Assembly (NCBI RefSeq): GCF_029350945.1
Contig: NZ_JARKMS010000005.1
Location: forward strand, 1 to 64,000
Source: Maribacter huludaoensis
Lineage (GTDB): Bacteria; Bacteroidota; Bacteroidia; Flavobacteriales; Flavobacteriaceae
Length of the DNA: 64,000 bases
Direction of reading: 5' to 3'
Shown here: positions 8,430 through 17,955 of the stretch, in pieces
Layout: every line of letters begins with the position of its first letter
Position numbering within the stretch: position 1 is the first letter of the stretch
Program-made: the position numbers and the translations under genes
Notes under the pieces: generated by a model
Databases searched by the model: none
The model's input: only the letters and a program-made list of their open reading frames with translations
Told to the model about the DNA's origin: nothing

Positions 8430-9032
8430 ATGAAAATTTTAATAATAGGAGGCAACGGAACTATTGGCAAAACCGTAGTTTCTCACTTTACAAATGATAA
8501 TGAAGTTATTATTGCTGGCCGTACAACCGGTGATATCACAGTAGATATTGCAGACAGCAGCTCCATTTCATCAATGTTTGAAAAAACAGGAAAATTAGAC
8601 GCCATCATTTGTATTGCTGGAGAGGCAAAATGGGACAATTTCAACAACCTAACGGAAGAAGATTATTATATAGGTTTAAGAAGCAAACTAATGGGGCAAG
8701 TAAATTTGGTTCGCATAGGACAACATTATTTAAACAAAAAAGGCTCCATCACGTTAACTACCGGTATTTTAGCCGATGATCCCGTAGTAAAAACCACTAG
8801 TGCAGCTATGGTAAACGGTGGTATTCATAGCTTTGTACAGGCGGTTGCCCTTGAAATGGAAAATGAGATTAGAGTAAATGTGGTATCGTCTGGTATGGTA
8901 GAAAATGCCTATGAGAAGTATAAAGACTATTTTCCGGGGCACAACCCCATTCCTATGCCTAAAGTAGTAAATGGTTATGTACGTAGTGTAAAAGGAAGAG
9001 GAAACGGAGAAGTTATACGTTTGTATGATTAA
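8430..9032 (+). CDS. short-chain dehydrogenase-like protein (PRK07578-type)
   Basis: The 200-residue protein opens with the Rossmann nucleotide-binding motif IGGNGTIGKTV and continues with CIAGEAKWDNF, SKLMGQVNLVRIGQHYL, and the end of the fold RVNVVSSGMVE. It matches the small SDR-like group I know as PRK07578. The usual YxxxK pair is absent: the region SAAMVNGGIHSFVQA has neither Tyr nor Lys in place. It may therefore bind NAD(P) without classical SDR catalysis, or use a different mechanism. It is monocistronic as far as I can see. Confidence 0.82.
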   Translation: MKILIIGGNGTIGKTVVSHFTNDNEVIIAGRTTGDITVDIADSSSISSMFEKTGKLDAIICIAGEAKWDNFNNLTEEDYYIGLRSKLMGQVNLVRIGQHYLNKKGSITLTTGILADDPVVKTTSAAMVNGGIHSFVQAVALEMENEIRVNVVSSGMVENAYEKYKDYFPGHNPIPMPKVVNGYVRSVKGRGNGEVIRLYD

Positions 9033-9079
9033 TAATGACTTCTTAAAACAAATTATCAACTGTTTTTCTATTTTTAATT

Positions 9080-9532
9080 GTGAAGGTTAAAATTGATTCT
9101 ATCCAAAAGTGGGAATACCCACAAGTTGTAGAGGTTTGGGAAGCTTCCGTCAGAGCTACACATCATTTTTTAAATGAAGAGGATATCCAGTATTTTAAAC
9201 CTTTGATCTTAAATACCTATTTAGATGCCGTAAATCTTCGTGCCTATAGAAACCATGAAAAGGAAATCATTGCTTTTCTAGGTGTTGACCAAAGTAATCT
9301 TGAAATGTTGTTCGTACATCCAGATTATAGGGGTCAAGGCATAGGCGCATTGTTATTACAATATGCCATTAAAGATTTGAAAATAGACAAAGTAGATGTC
9401 AATGAACAGAATGAAAAAGCTGTAGGTTTTTACGAACATTATCAATTTAAAACACAAAGCAGGTCAGAGTTAGATGCTACAGGTAAACCCTACCCTATTT
9501 TATATATGCAGTTAGAAAAATTTGGCACATAA
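9080..9532 (+). CDS. GNAT family N-acetyltransferase
   Basis: The 150-residue protein is a compact GNAT with the acetyl-CoA pyrophosphate loop HPDYRGQGIGALLL at about residues 76-89 and the closing EQNEKAVGFYEHYQFK strand. The start is a GTG at 9080, because there is no ATG before the conserved N-terminus. Acceptor substrate is unknown. It follows the SDR by 47 bases on the same strand. Confidence 0.85.
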   Translation: MKVKIDSIQKWEYPQVVEVWEASVRATHHFLNEEDIQYFKPLILNTYLDAVNLRAYRNHEKEIIAFLGVDQSNLEMLFVHPDYRGQGIGALLLQYAIKDLKIDKVDVNEQNEKAVGFYEHYQFKTQSRSELDATGKPYPILYMQLEKFGT

Positions 9533-9625
9533 TTTAAAAGCTTTTGACGTTCAGAAGGTTAATAAAATAACTAACTTTAGAAAAGAACTTTCTTTAGTAT
9601 CAGAAAGAACAAAAAACTTTAAATC

Positions 9626-10297
9626 ATGAAAAAACTTCTAGCTACAGTACTACTTGGCGGTCTTGTAATATCTTGTAATACTTCAGATAAAAACAAAGGG
9701 ACTTCTAATGACAATTCAACCGAGACTACCGAAGAAATTGCGGATAAAAAATCAAATTTAAAATCTATTGAAAGCGATCAAGATTTAATTGCCACGGCAT
9801 TAATGGCAGCACCAAAAGAAAGTAGGGAAAATACTAAAGTTATCGGTTACAATATGGCAGGTGAATTTGTTACGCTAAAGGAAGGTGACAGCGAGTATAT
9901 TGTACTTGCAGACGACCCAAAGAAAAACGGTTTCAATGCCGCATGTTATCATAAAGACCTAGAACCTTTTATGGCACGGGGAAGAACCTTACGTAACGAA
10001 GGCAAATCTTCAGACGAAATTTTTGCCATACGCGAAGCAGAAGTAAAATCTGGTAAAATAAAAATAACTCCCGGTTCTACTTTGCACATTTATTATGGTC
10101 CAAATACAACCTTTGACCCTGAAACATCACAAGTTGAAGGTGCTAAACTACGTTACGTTATTTATACTCCTTTTGCCACATCTAAATCCATCGGTTTGCC
10201 GGAGACACCCTCAGCTCCAAATCACCCTTGGATCATGGACCCTGGTACTCACAGGGCACATATTATGATTTCTCCGTTAGAAAATAAAGTAGAATAA
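9626..10297 (+). CDS. putative lipoprotein, unknown function
   Basis: The 223-residue protein begins with a lipoprotein signal ending LVISC, with Cys 17 as the lipidation site, then a low-complexity Asn/Ser/Thr/Glu linker to about residue 50. The remainder is globular. It includes ATALMAAPKESRENTKVIGYN, a DPKKNGFNAACYHKDLEPFMARGR segment, and a C-terminal half ending in MDPGTHRAHIMISPL. It should be membrane-anchored and face the periplasm or the surface. I do not assign a family. His and Asp in the conserved-looking C-terminal part could be functional. Confidence 0.7.
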   Translation: MKKLLATVLLGGLVISCNTSDKNKGTSNDNSTETTEEIADKKSNLKSIESDQDLIATALMAAPKESRENTKVIGYNMAGEFVTLKEGDSEYIVLADDPKKNGFNAACYHKDLEPFMARGRTLRNEGKSSDEIFAIREAEVKSGKIKITPGSTLHIYYGPNTTFDPETSQVEGAKLRYVIYTPFATSKSIGLPETPSAPNHPWIMDPGTHRAHIMISPLENKVE

Positions 10298-10329
10298 TAC
10301 CATTGCACGTCTAGTAGCGTTTAAGTGAT

Positions 10330-10665
10330 ATGACCAAACGAATACTAAGTTACCTTGGTTGGCTTATTGTTGCTATACTTTTAGGGTTATTCCATATGCG
10401 CATAGTTTTAGGACCGGCACCAGAATCAGACCATACTAAATTCTCGTTGTCAAGTATGGTATATGAATGGGCATTGGTACAGGTTGGCACAATCATTGGC
10501 TGTATTATTGCCGTTATATTTATTTTGCTCGATGTAGTATTTCTAAATAACAAATTTAAAGGTAATAGCAAACCAGTCCTTTTTAAATTTCTGATTATTT
10601 CTATAATTGCTGTTATTGTTGGGGTTACCCATTATGTTTTAGAGGAAGTTGTCAATGTTATTTAG
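10330..10665 (+). CDS. small membrane protein, unknown function
   Basis: The 111-residue product has hydrophobic stretches at about residues 5-27, 48-70 and 85-104, consistent with three membrane helices. It follows the lipoprotein gene by 32 bases and could share its transcript. I see no known motif. Confidence 0.6.
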   Translation: MTKRILSYLGWLIVAILLGLFHMRIVLGPAPESDHTKFSLSSMVYEWALVQVGTIIGCIIAVIFILLDVVFLNNKFKGNSKPVLFKFLIISIIAVIVGVTHYVLEEVVNVI

Positions 10666-10709
10666 ATAAGCAGAGGTATAGATATTACTACAAACTATAT
10701 CTTAGCAAT

Positions 10710-11489
10710 ATGAATACAATTGATATTAGGACAGTAGATGTTGTTCAATATTTGCAACCCTTACGGGAAGGAGGCTCTATGCCGGCCATCGTAAAAGCAA
10801 ATGATGATTTTTTATATGTACTGAAGTTTAGAGGGTCTGGCCAAGGAAAAAAATCGCTCATTGCAGAATTTATTGGTGGAGAATTGGCACGTGCCATAGG
10901 TTTAAAAGTACCTGAACTGGTATTTATGAATTTAGAGGACTCCTTTAGACAAACAGAGCCAGATGAAGAAATTCAAGATTTATTAAAGTTTAGTGTTGGT
11001 TTAAATCTTGGATTGCATTTTTTATCCGGCGCCATTACTTTTGACCCATTAATTTCTAAGGCAGATGCATTAACAGCATCTAAGGTAGTAGTATTGGATA
11101 GCTTGATCAGCAATATAGATCGAACGGCAAAAAATGCAAATCTCTTATTTTGGCACAATGAGTTATGGGTCATAGACAATGGTGCCAGTTTTTATTTTCA
11201 TCATAATTGGGAAACCTGGGAAAACCATTTATCAAGAACCTTCCCGTTCATAAAAGATCATGTTCTTTTACAACAAGCTACTGCCCTCTCTGAAGCAGCA
11301 GCAGAAATTAAAAAGTACATTACCTTAGAAAAAGTAACTGAAATAGTTTTAAATATACCAGAAGATTGGCTAACAAGCGAATCTGACGTTTTGAATGCGG
11401 ATGAAAAAAGAGCTGCCTATATACAATTTATAACCACTAAGTTATCTATGATAGATGTGTTAGTAAAAGAAGCGGAAGATGCAAGATAG
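10710..11489 (+). CDS. HipA-like protein kinase domain protein
   Basis: The 259-residue protein resembles the C-terminal kinase half of HipA in a stand-alone form. It has an ATP-binding strand YVLKFRG with Lys, a helix KKSLIAEFIGGELARAIGL, the catalytic-loop equivalent NIDRTAKNANLL, and the metal-binding VIDNGASF. The key Asp, Asn and Asp residues are present, so phosphotransfer is possible. It is much shorter than HipA (about 440 residues) and lacks the N-terminal part. Its stop overlaps the next gene, encoding DUF3037, by 11 bases, so the two are translationally coupled. No HipB-like DNA-binding partner is visible. Confidence 0.75.
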   Translation: MNTIDIRTVDVVQYLQPLREGGSMPAIVKANDDFLYVLKFRGSGQGKKSLIAEFIGGELARAIGLKVPELVFMNLEDSFRQTEPDEEIQDLLKFSVGLNLGLHFLSGAITFDPLISKADALTASKVVVLDSLISNIDRTAKNANLLFWHNELWVIDNGASFYFHHNWETWENHLSRTFPFIKDHVLLQQATALSEAAAEIKKYITLEKVTEIVLNIPEDWLTSESDVLNADEKRAAYIQFITTKLSMIDVLVKEAEDAR

Positions 11490-11862
11490 ACACACCTTTA
11501 AATTTGCGATAGTTAGAATAGTACCTAAAGTAGAACGAGAAGAGTTCTTTAATGTAGGCGTGATTTTATTCTGTAAACGAACAAAATTTTTAGATATTAA
11601 ATATCATATCGACGAGAAAAAATTAAAAGCTTTTTCTCCAGAAATAGAATACGAGATATTAAACGAATATTTAAAGGCATGGAAGCTGATATGTGAGGGT
11701 AAAGAAGCAGGCGGACCCATAGGTAAATTAGACCTACCAGATCGATTTGGATGGTTAACAGCTTGCAGAAGCACCGTTATACAAAGCTCTACCACCAGAT
11801 CAGGACTAAGTACAGATCCTGAAAAAGAACTTGAAGATATATTTAACAAGTATGTCTTGTAA
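11479..11862 (+). CDS. DUF3037 family protein
   Basis: The 127-residue protein matches DUF3037: an N-terminal TFKFAIVRIVPKVEREEFFNVGVILFC, a helix around SPEIEYEILNEYLKAW, and a C-terminal LTACRSTVIQSS region. The function is unknown. It overlaps the HipA-like kinase gene by 11 bases, which implies stoichiometric expression. The two may form a complex or an enzyme-substrate or toxin-antitoxin-like pair, but the sequence does not show which. Confidence 0.8.
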   Translation: MQDRHTFKFAIVRIVPKVEREEFFNVGVILFCKRTKFLDIKYHIDEKKLKAFSPEIEYEILNEYLKAWKLICEGKEAGGPIGKLDLPDRFGWLTACRSTVIQSSTTRSGLSTDPEKELEDIFNKYVL

Positions 11863-12020
11863 TTCTAACATCTGGTACAAGTCATCAAATAGAAAATAAT
11901 GTATTTACTTTAATTTTATCCCTAAAATATTTATCGTTCTTTAATATCCAGGTTTAATAAGTAAGTTTATCAAAAATATATAGACCTATCTACCAAAAAA
12001 AAAAGCAAAATCTCTCTTAA

Positions 12021-13040
12021 ATGGAATCATCAAAACTTCAAACTATAATCCAAGGCATACCAAAAGCGGAACTACATTTACATTTAGAAGGTAGTTTTGA
12101 ACCAGAGTTGATGTTCGAGATTGCAAAGAGAAACAACATCAACTTACCTTATGATTCCATTGAGTCCGTAAAAGAAGCCTATAAATTTAACAACTTACAA
12201 GAGTTTTTAGACATCTACTATGCAGGCACACAAGTATTGTTGTACGAGCAAGATTTCTTTGACCTTACATGGGCATATTTAACCAAAGTTCACAGTGAAA
12301 ATGTAAAACATGTAGAAGTATTTTTTGACCCACAAACACATACAGAACGTGGAGTAAGTTTTGATGTGGTCATTAATGGAATTCATCGTGCCTTGGAAAA
12401 GGGCAAAAACGAGCTTAATATATCTTATAAACTTATAATGAGCTATTTGCGTCATTTAAGTGAAGAGGCTGCTTTTAAGACCTTAGAAGAATCATTACCA
12501 TTTAAAGACATAATTGATGGTGTTGGTTTAGATTCCTCGGAAATGGGAAATCCGCCAAGTAAATTTAAAAAAGTGTTTAAAGCATCTGCAGAACATGGAT
12601 ACAAACTAGTGGCACATGCAGGCGAAGAAGGTCCTGCAGAATATATCTGGGAGGCTTTGGATATTTTAAATGTAGTGCGCATAGATCATGGAAACCGTTG
12701 TCTAACGGACGAAGCTTTGATAAAAAGATTGGTGAATGATAAAATTGCGTTGACCCTATGCCCTACCAGTAATGTTGCCTTAAAAGTAATTCAGAAGATG
12801 GATGAGCATCCGGTTGGCCAAATGTTGGACAAGGGGATTGTTGCTACCATCCATTCAGATGATCCTGCGTATTTTGGTGGATACATGAACGAGAACTACT
12901 TTCAAACTTCAAAAGCCCTCAATTTAAGTTTAAAGCAAATAGAGCAATTGGCTATCAATGCATTTGAAGCTAGTTGGCTAAATGACGCATCCAAAGCCAA
13001 CTATATTCAAGAAGTAAAAGACTATTTTAAGACTGTTTGA
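12021..13040 (+). CDS. add: adenosine deaminase family enzyme
   Basis: The 339-residue TIM-barrel protein carries the purine deaminase signatures. These are the zinc pair in [11 protein letters not shown], the third zinc His and catalytic Glu in [15 protein letters not shown], and the zinc Asp with its partner in IHSDDPAYF. It deaminates adenosine to inosine, or adenine to hypoxanthine; ADA and adenine deaminases share these motifs, so the base preference is open. It acts in cytoplasmic purine salvage. Its last 19 bases overlap the 3-prime end of the convergent histidine kinase gene. Confidence 0.88.
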   Translation: MESSKLQTIIQGIPKAELHLHLEGSFEPELMFEIAKRNNINLPYDSIESVKEAYKFNNLQEFLDIYYAGTQVLLYEQDFFDLTWAYLTKVHSENVKHVEVFFDPQTHTERGVSFDVVINGIHRALEKGKNELNISYKLIMSYLRHLSEEAAFKTLEESLPFKDIIDGVGLDSSEMGNPPSKFKKVFKASAEHGYKLVAHAGEEGPAEYIWEALDILNVVRIDHGNRCLTDEALIKRLVNDKIALTLCPTSNVALKVIQKMDEHPVGQMLDKGIVATIHSDDPAYFGGYMNENYFQTSKALNLSLKQIEQLAINAFEASWLNDASKANYIQEVKDYFKTV

Positions 13041-14359
13041 TCAGCAAGGGGAATAAAAATTTCAAAGACGGTACCGTTGCCCAAAGAACTTTCTACCCTA
13101 ATTTGCCCTTTGTGAGTGGTAACAATACGTTTTACAATGGCCAGACCAATACCGGTACCTTGATATTCTTCATCGCTATGTAAACGTTGAAAAATTTCAA
13201 AAACCTTGTTTTCATATTTTTGATCAAAACCAATACCATTATCTGTTACTACGATTTTGGAATAACGCGTATCTTCAGCTAGCTGCAACTTTGGATAATC
13301 TGCACCTTGTACAATTTTTCCAGTTACTTTTATAACCGGTTTATCTTCTTCTTTAGTAAATTTAATAGCGTTGGTGAACAAATTGAACAGCAATTGCTTA
13401 AACTGTATTGGCCTAACCGTAATTTCGCAATCTTTTGGAATTCTTAGTACAGTTTTATACTGCTTAAGTTCTTCGCTCAATACGTCTTTTACATCTAAAA
13501 CCAGCTTTTTTAACGAAACCGTTGTCAAACTATTATCAATAGTCTCGGTAGCGCCATACGTCAATAAATCTTGTATAAGGTTTCTCATACGAGCCGCAGA
13601 GCGGTCAATTCTTTCTAATTTATGTTTACCGGTATCAGAAAGATTATCAAACTCATTGTCACTGATCTGGGAAATGAACATTTGAATCTTACGTAAAGGC
13701 TCCTGTAGATCATGACTACAGATATGGTTGAAAGACTCTAGATCATTGATCATCAATTCTAACTTTATCGTCTTGATTTCCAATTGATTTGTACGCAGAA
13801 AAACCTTTTTCTCTAATTTTTTAGAGAATTTTTTTAGCTTTTTATGGGCACGTTCAAGCTCTAATTTATTCTTTCTAAGCTCTAATAAATTAATTACCTG
13901 TTCAGACAATATATTTAGTGATTCTTTCTGACTAGGGGTTAATTTCTTTGGTTTGCTATCAATAACACATAAAGTACCTAGGGGAAGGCCGTTTGTAGTT
14001 TTTAAAGGTATACCTGCATAAAAAACAATATTAGGATCACCGGTGACCAATGGGTTGTCATGAAATCGTTCATCTTCCCGTGCGTTTTCAACAGTAAAAA
14101 TAGGATCATCACCAGTAATGGCATGAGCACAAAAGGCATCTTCTATGGGCGTTTCAGAAACACCAAGCCCGTAGTGAGATTTAAACCATTGTCTTTTATC
14201 ATCAAGCAACGTAATTAAAGAAATGGGTGTTTGACAAATTTCTGCCGCAAGTTTGGTTAGATTATCATAATCTTTCTCTGGTAAGGTATCTAAAATTGAA
14301 TAAGAATTAAGAAGAGTCAATCGTTCTTTTTCCCTATCATGAACTTTGGCTTTTGTCAT
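13022..14359 (-). CDS. GAF-domain sensor histidine kinase
   Basis: The 445-residue protein has an N-terminal GAF domain (about residues 25-160), a Lys-rich coiled-coil linker (about 160-205), a HisKA dimerisation domain with phosphoacceptor His 216 in [11 protein letters not shown], and an HATPase domain with N-box NLFTNAIKF and G-boxes DNGIGFD and GTGIGLAIV. There is no membrane helix, so it is cytoplasmic and may sense a small ligand or redox state. No response regulator gene is adjacent, so it is an orphan kinase. The linker and HisKA arrangement is that of bacteriophytochrome-like kinases. Confidence 0.9.
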   Translation of the reverse strand: MTKAKVHDREKERLTLLNSYSILDTLPEKDYDNLTKLAAEICQTPISLITLLDDKRQWFKSHYGLGVSETPIEDAFCAHAITGDDPIFTVENAREDERFHDNPLVTGDPNIVFYAGIPLKTTNGLPLGTLCVIDSKPKKLTPSQKESLNILSEQVINLLELRKNKLELERAHKKLKKFSKKLEKKVFLRTNQLEIKTIKLELMINDLESFNHICSHDLQEPLRKIQMFISQISDNEFDNLSDTGKHKLERIDRSAARMRNLIQDLLTYGATETIDNSLTTVSLKKLVLDVKDVLSEELKQYKTVLRIPKDCEITVRPIQFKQLLFNLFTNAIKFTKEEDKPVIKVTGKIVQGADYPKLQLAEDTRYSKIVVTDNGIGFDQKYENKVFEIFQRLHSDEEYQGTGIGLAIVKRIVTTHKGQIRVESSLGNGTVFEIFIPLADQTVLK

Positions 14360-14641
14360 AGACTATTAAGAAGAGGTGGTTTTAAAAGCAACAAATATAA
14401 GGCCCAATTGCTTTTGATCGCTTAAATATAATACAATCCTATCAAAAAAAACCAATAAAAGGCAGAGCTGGGGAGTGAATGAGCAATATAATTAATAAAA
14501 TAAAAGGTAATAGCCGGCATTGAATATGGGCTTAGCTCAACCATAAGAGTTGACAATAAAGTTAAAATCTACTCCTGCATATTTATAAACTATTTCTTTT
14601 TGCGTCCTATAAAAACATACTTATAACGTACGTAAAAAGAA
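14360..14641. other. gene-free stretch upstream of the histidine kinase
   Basis: About 280 bases between the kinase start and the tRNA terminator hold no convincing gene or repeat. The kinase promoter should lie near 14360-14440, but I see no exact TAnnTTTG box in the right place. Confidence 0.4.
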
Positions 14642-14642
14642 A

Positions 14643-14671
14643 AAGCTCAATATCAGATAGATATTGAGCTT
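14643..14671 (-). terminator. terminator of tRNA-Ser
   Basis: AAGCTCAATATC and GATATTGAGCTT are perfect 12-base arms around a 5-base loop. On the minus strand the stem is followed by a T-rich tract, directly after the tRNA 3-prime end. Confidence 0.85.
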
Positions 14672-14680
14672 AACTCTGAG

Positions 14681-14765
14681 CGGAGAAAGAGGGATTCGAA
14701 CCCCCGGAGGTGTGACCCTCAACAGTTTTCAAGACTGCCGCATTCGACCACTCTGCCATTTCTCC
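14681..14765 (-). tRNA. tRNA-Ser (anticodon UGA)
   Basis: The 85-base minus-strand sequence folds as a class II tRNA. It has a 7-base acceptor stem GGAGAAA/TTTCTCC with discriminator G, the anticodon loop CTTGAAA with anticodon TGA, a long variable arm, and the T arm GGGGGTTCGAATCCC. The 3-prime CCA is not encoded. A strong terminator follows. Confidence 0.95.
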
Positions 14766-14923
14766 TGAGTGCCTCATCAGGTATTCCCTGAATGCGGGTG
14801 CAAATATATAAAGGTTTTCTTATCTAATAAAGCCTTTTATGAATTATTTTTTATCTCTGTTCTTTTAAACTTTTTTCATAGAAATGAAAAGGTTGAATTT
14901 CAGTTATTTATTACCTTGCCACG

Positions 14924-15931
14924 ATGACAAATCCGCTTGTAAGTATACTTATCCCCTTCAAAAATGTCGATCAATATCTTGAAGAATGCCTTAAATCCAT
15001 CCAAAAACAGACCTATTTAAATTGGGAAGTAATTGCAGTAAATGATAATTCAAGTGATAATAGTCTCCAAATTGCCAACAAATTTGCAGTAAGCGATAGT
15101 AGGTTCAAAATTATTTCCAATAAAGAATCGGGCATTATAACAGCACTTAGAAAAGCATACAAAAATAGTAACGGCCGTTTTATTTCAAGAATGGATGCGG
15201 ATGATTACATGTCTCCCAAACGCATTGAAACAATGGTAAATTCACTTATTGAACACGGTAAAGGATATCTTGCGATAGGAAAAGTCAAGTATTTTTCAAA
15301 AACAGGCGTAAACGATGGCTACGATCGTTACGAGAAATGGTTGAACAAACTGACCGCTACCGGCGATAATTTTAAGGAGATATATAAAGAATGTGTTATA
15401 CCCTCTCCCTGCTGGATGGTTCTTAAGGAAGATTTTGAGGCTAGTAATGCATTTAATCCCAATAGATATCCTGAAGATTATGACCTTGCCTTTCGTTTTT
15501 ATGAAAAAGGATTAAAATGTATTCCCTGCACCACTACCATACATTACTGGCGAGATTATTACAATAGAACATCACGCACCAGCGAACATTATGCACAAAA
15601 TTATTTTTTGGATATTAAGTTGCATTATTTTTTAAAACTTGAATATAAACCTACGGACAGTTTGGTAGTTTGGGGTGCCGGAAAAAAAGGAAAAACCATA
15701 GCCAGTACACTTGTAAAGAAAAATATTCCATTTTATTGGGTATGTGATAATGAAAAGAAAATAGGAAAAGACATTTATGGGGTACTGCTTAAGCACTACT
15801 CAGAACTGGAAAACATTAAAAAATCCAAGACCATTATTACCGTAGCAAATGAAGATGATCAATCTGTAATTGAATCATTTTACCATGAATTAAAACTAAA
15901 GCCGGCTATAGATTATTTCTTCTTTTGCTAA
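14924..15931 (+). CDS. glycosyltransferase family 2 with C-terminal Rossmann-like domain
   Basis: The 335-residue protein has an N-terminal GT-A domain (about residues 1-215) with VSILIPFKNVDQYLEECLKSIQKQTY, NDNSSDNS and the metal motif SRMDADDYM. It transfers a sugar from a nucleotide sugar onto a glycan or lipid at the membrane. After it comes a second domain (about 240-335) starting VVWGAGKKGKTIASTL, a GxGxxG nucleotide-binding loop as in PglD-like or methyltransferase C-terminal domains. This two-domain form is unusual enough to note. No glycan cluster surrounds it here. Confidence 0.83.
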   Translation: MTNPLVSILIPFKNVDQYLEECLKSIQKQTYLNWEVIAVNDNSSDNSLQIANKFAVSDSRFKIISNKESGIITALRKAYKNSNGRFISRMDADDYMSPKRIETMVNSLIEHGKGYLAIGKVKYFSKTGVNDGYDRYEKWLNKLTATGDNFKEIYKECVIPSPCWMVLKEDFEASNAFNPNRYPEDYDLAFRFYEKGLKCIPCTTTIHYWRDYYNRTSRTSEHYAQNYFLDIKLHYFLKLEYKPTDSLVVWGAGKKGKTIASTLVKKNIPFYWVCDNEKKIGKDIYGVLLKHYSELENIKKSKTIITVANEDDQSVIESFYHELKLKPAIDYFFFC

Positions 15932-15986
15932 TGAAGTATCTCAAAATAATAGTTGCTTTCTCCCAAGCTTCTAATTTCAAAATAAT

Positions 15987-15994
15987 TATCTTTG
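15987..15994 (+). promoter_or_regulatory. -7 promoter box before batA
   Basis: TATCTTTG fits TAnnTTTG and lies 18 bases before the BatA start, so it probably drives the BatA and dihydroorotase-like genes. Confidence 0.5.
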
Positions 15995-16012
15995 CGTTAA
16001 TCAAAATAAGGA

Positions 16013-17929
16013 ATGCAATTTAAATATCCAGAACTTCTTTGGGGGCTTTTACTACTACTCATTCCTATTATAATTCATCTTTTTCAATTACGCCGATTTA
16101 AGAAAACACCATTTACCAACGTAAAGTTCTTAAAGCAAGTAGTATCTGAATCTAGAAAAAACAGCACATTAAAGAAATGGTTATTGTTGTTTACTAGAAT
16201 GGGACTGCTAGGAGCATTGGTTCTTGCATTTGCGCAACCTTTTATAGCCAATGAAACTGCTCTTCAAGAAAAAGAAACCGTTTTTTATCTAGATGATTCT
16301 TTTAGCATGAACGGGCAGGTTGAAAACGGCAACCTCTTTAAAAACACCGTTCAGGATTTTATAGAAAATATTCCTTCAGATCAACGATTTACCCTTTTTA
16401 CAAATAAACAATCATTTAATGATGTTGTTATAAAAGATATCCAAAACGAACTGCTAGACCTTTCCGTTGGACCGAAGCAATTAAATATTTCTGAAATTAT
16501 TTTAAAAGGTAAAACCTATTTTACCGATAATGCGGCATCACAAAAGAATTTGGTGCTCATTTCAGATTTTCAAGAACGTATGGGAGACGTTACGGTTATA
16601 GATTCAACCAATAATGCTACCGTTCATTTTGTAAAGCCTAGTAATGATTTTATTATCAATACCGCTATAGATACCGTTTTTATAGCAGAACGCAGTAATG
16701 ACAACATAGAGTTAGTTGCACAATTATCTACAAATTCCGAAGAAAAAACAGTACCCGTTTCGCTTTACAACAATGATAAACTTATAGCCAAGACAGCGGC
16801 TAACTTTGATAAAAACAACAAAGCCGATGTTCACTTTAGCATTAATGCAAACGATATTGTTCTAGGCAAAATAGCCATAGTAGATACCGGATTGGATTAT
16901 GACAACCAATTCTACTTTAATATCGATGAAAAATCAAAAATTAAAATATTGGATATAGGAAATACAACTTCGGATTTTTTAAGGAGAATTTATACCGAAG
17001 ATGAATTTATATTTACCAGTAGCACGTTAGAACAATTGAATTATAGTACTATAGAAAGTCAAAATTTAGTTGTTCTCAACGAAATGGACAAACTACCCAC
17101 TTCGCTAACAACCGCATTAAAAACGTTAACTGCTAACGGCGGAAGTTTTGTATTGGTGCCCTCGGTAAACGCCGATATTGCTTCGTACAACCAACTGGCA
17201 TCAAGCTATAACAGAAGTCAGTTCTTGAACGGAATAAAACAAGAAATGCCCATTGCCAATGTAAAAGCTGCGCATCCGTTGTTTGAGAACGTATTTGAAA
17301 AAAAAGTGACAGATTTTCAATACCCTACCGTTCAACAACGCTATACATTTAAAACAAATGCGCCCATAGCATTATCTTTTCAAAATAATGATCCTTTTTT
17401 AACCGGATCGCAGAATGCATATTTCTTTACTGCAGCAATTAATAGTGATAATTCTAATTTTAAAAATTCACCTTTAATTGTTCCCACATTTTATAATATG
17501 GGCACCAATAGTCTAAAACTTCCGCCCTTATATTCAATTATAGGTGATAATATAAAGATTGAACTACCTGTGACACTGCAACAAGATGATATCGTTAAAA
17601 TTGCAAATGCCTCTGTAGAATTTATTCCACAACAACGTGTTTTACCCAAAAAAGTACAGATAACATTTACAGAAAATCCTAAAGAAGCAGGTATCTACAC
17701 TATTGAACATAATGACGTTATTTTAAGGCACACAAGCTTTAATTACGATAGAAAAGAAAGTGTGCTATTATACAATACGCTACCTAAAAATAATAGTAAT
17801 ACTTCAGTATCAAACTTCTTTTTAGAAATTCAAAATAGCAATGCCATAAACGAGTTTTGGAAATGGTTTGCTATTTTAGCACTGGCTTTTGTTTTAATAG
17901 AAACGGTACTACAAAAATTCTTAAAATAA
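16013..17929 (+). CDS. batA: BatA-like membrane protein with vWA-type domain
   Basis: The 638-residue protein starts with the BatA N-terminal domain. This has a hydrophobic helix (about residues 7-24), the LFQLRRFKKTPFTNVKFL motif, a second helix (about 58-78), and then a von Willebrand A-like domain beginning FYLDDSFSMNG that keeps DxSxS. A last helix sits near the C-terminus (about 612-632). In Bacteroidota, Bat proteins are linked to aerotolerance and envelope function. The usual MoxR/BatB/BatC neighbours are absent. The 26-base gap to the next gene suggests cotranscription with the dihydroorotase homologue. Confidence 0.85.
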   Translation: MQFKYPELLWGLLLLLIPIIIHLFQLRRFKKTPFTNVKFLKQVVSESRKNSTLKKWLLLFTRMGLLGALVLAFAQPFIANETALQEKETVFYLDDSFSMNGQVENGNLFKNTVQDFIENIPSDQRFTLFTNKQSFNDVVIKDIQNELLDLSVGPKQLNISEIILKGKTYFTDNAASQKNLVLISDFQERMGDVTVIDSTNNATVHFVKPSNDFIINTAIDTVFIAERSNDNIELVAQLSTNSEEKTVPVSLYNNDKLIAKTAANFDKNNKADVHFSINANDIVLGKIAIVDTGLDYDNQFYFNIDEKSKIKILDIGNTTSDFLRRIYTEDEFIFTSSTLEQLNYSTIESQNLVVLNEMDKLPTSLTTALKTLTANGGSFVLVPSVNADIASYNQLASSYNRSQFLNGIKQEMPIANVKAAHPLFENVFEKKVTDFQYPTVQQRYTFKTNAPIALSFQNNDPFLTGSQNAYFFTAAINSDNSNFKNSPLIVPTFYNMGTNSLKLPPLYSIIGDNIKIELPVTLQQDDIVKIANASVEFIPQQRVLPKKVQITFTENPKEAGIYTIEHNDVILRHTSFNYDRKESVLLYNTLPKNNSNTSVSNFFLEIQNSNAINEFWKWFAILALAFVLIETVLQKFLK

Positions 17930-17955
17930 CTATTAACGAACCTACCCATAAACCT

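Noticed and set aside
10710..11862. Classical HipBA toxin-antitoxin system
   Set aside because: The kinase is much shorter than HipA and DUF3037 is not a DNA-binding antitoxin, so I only call it HipA-like.
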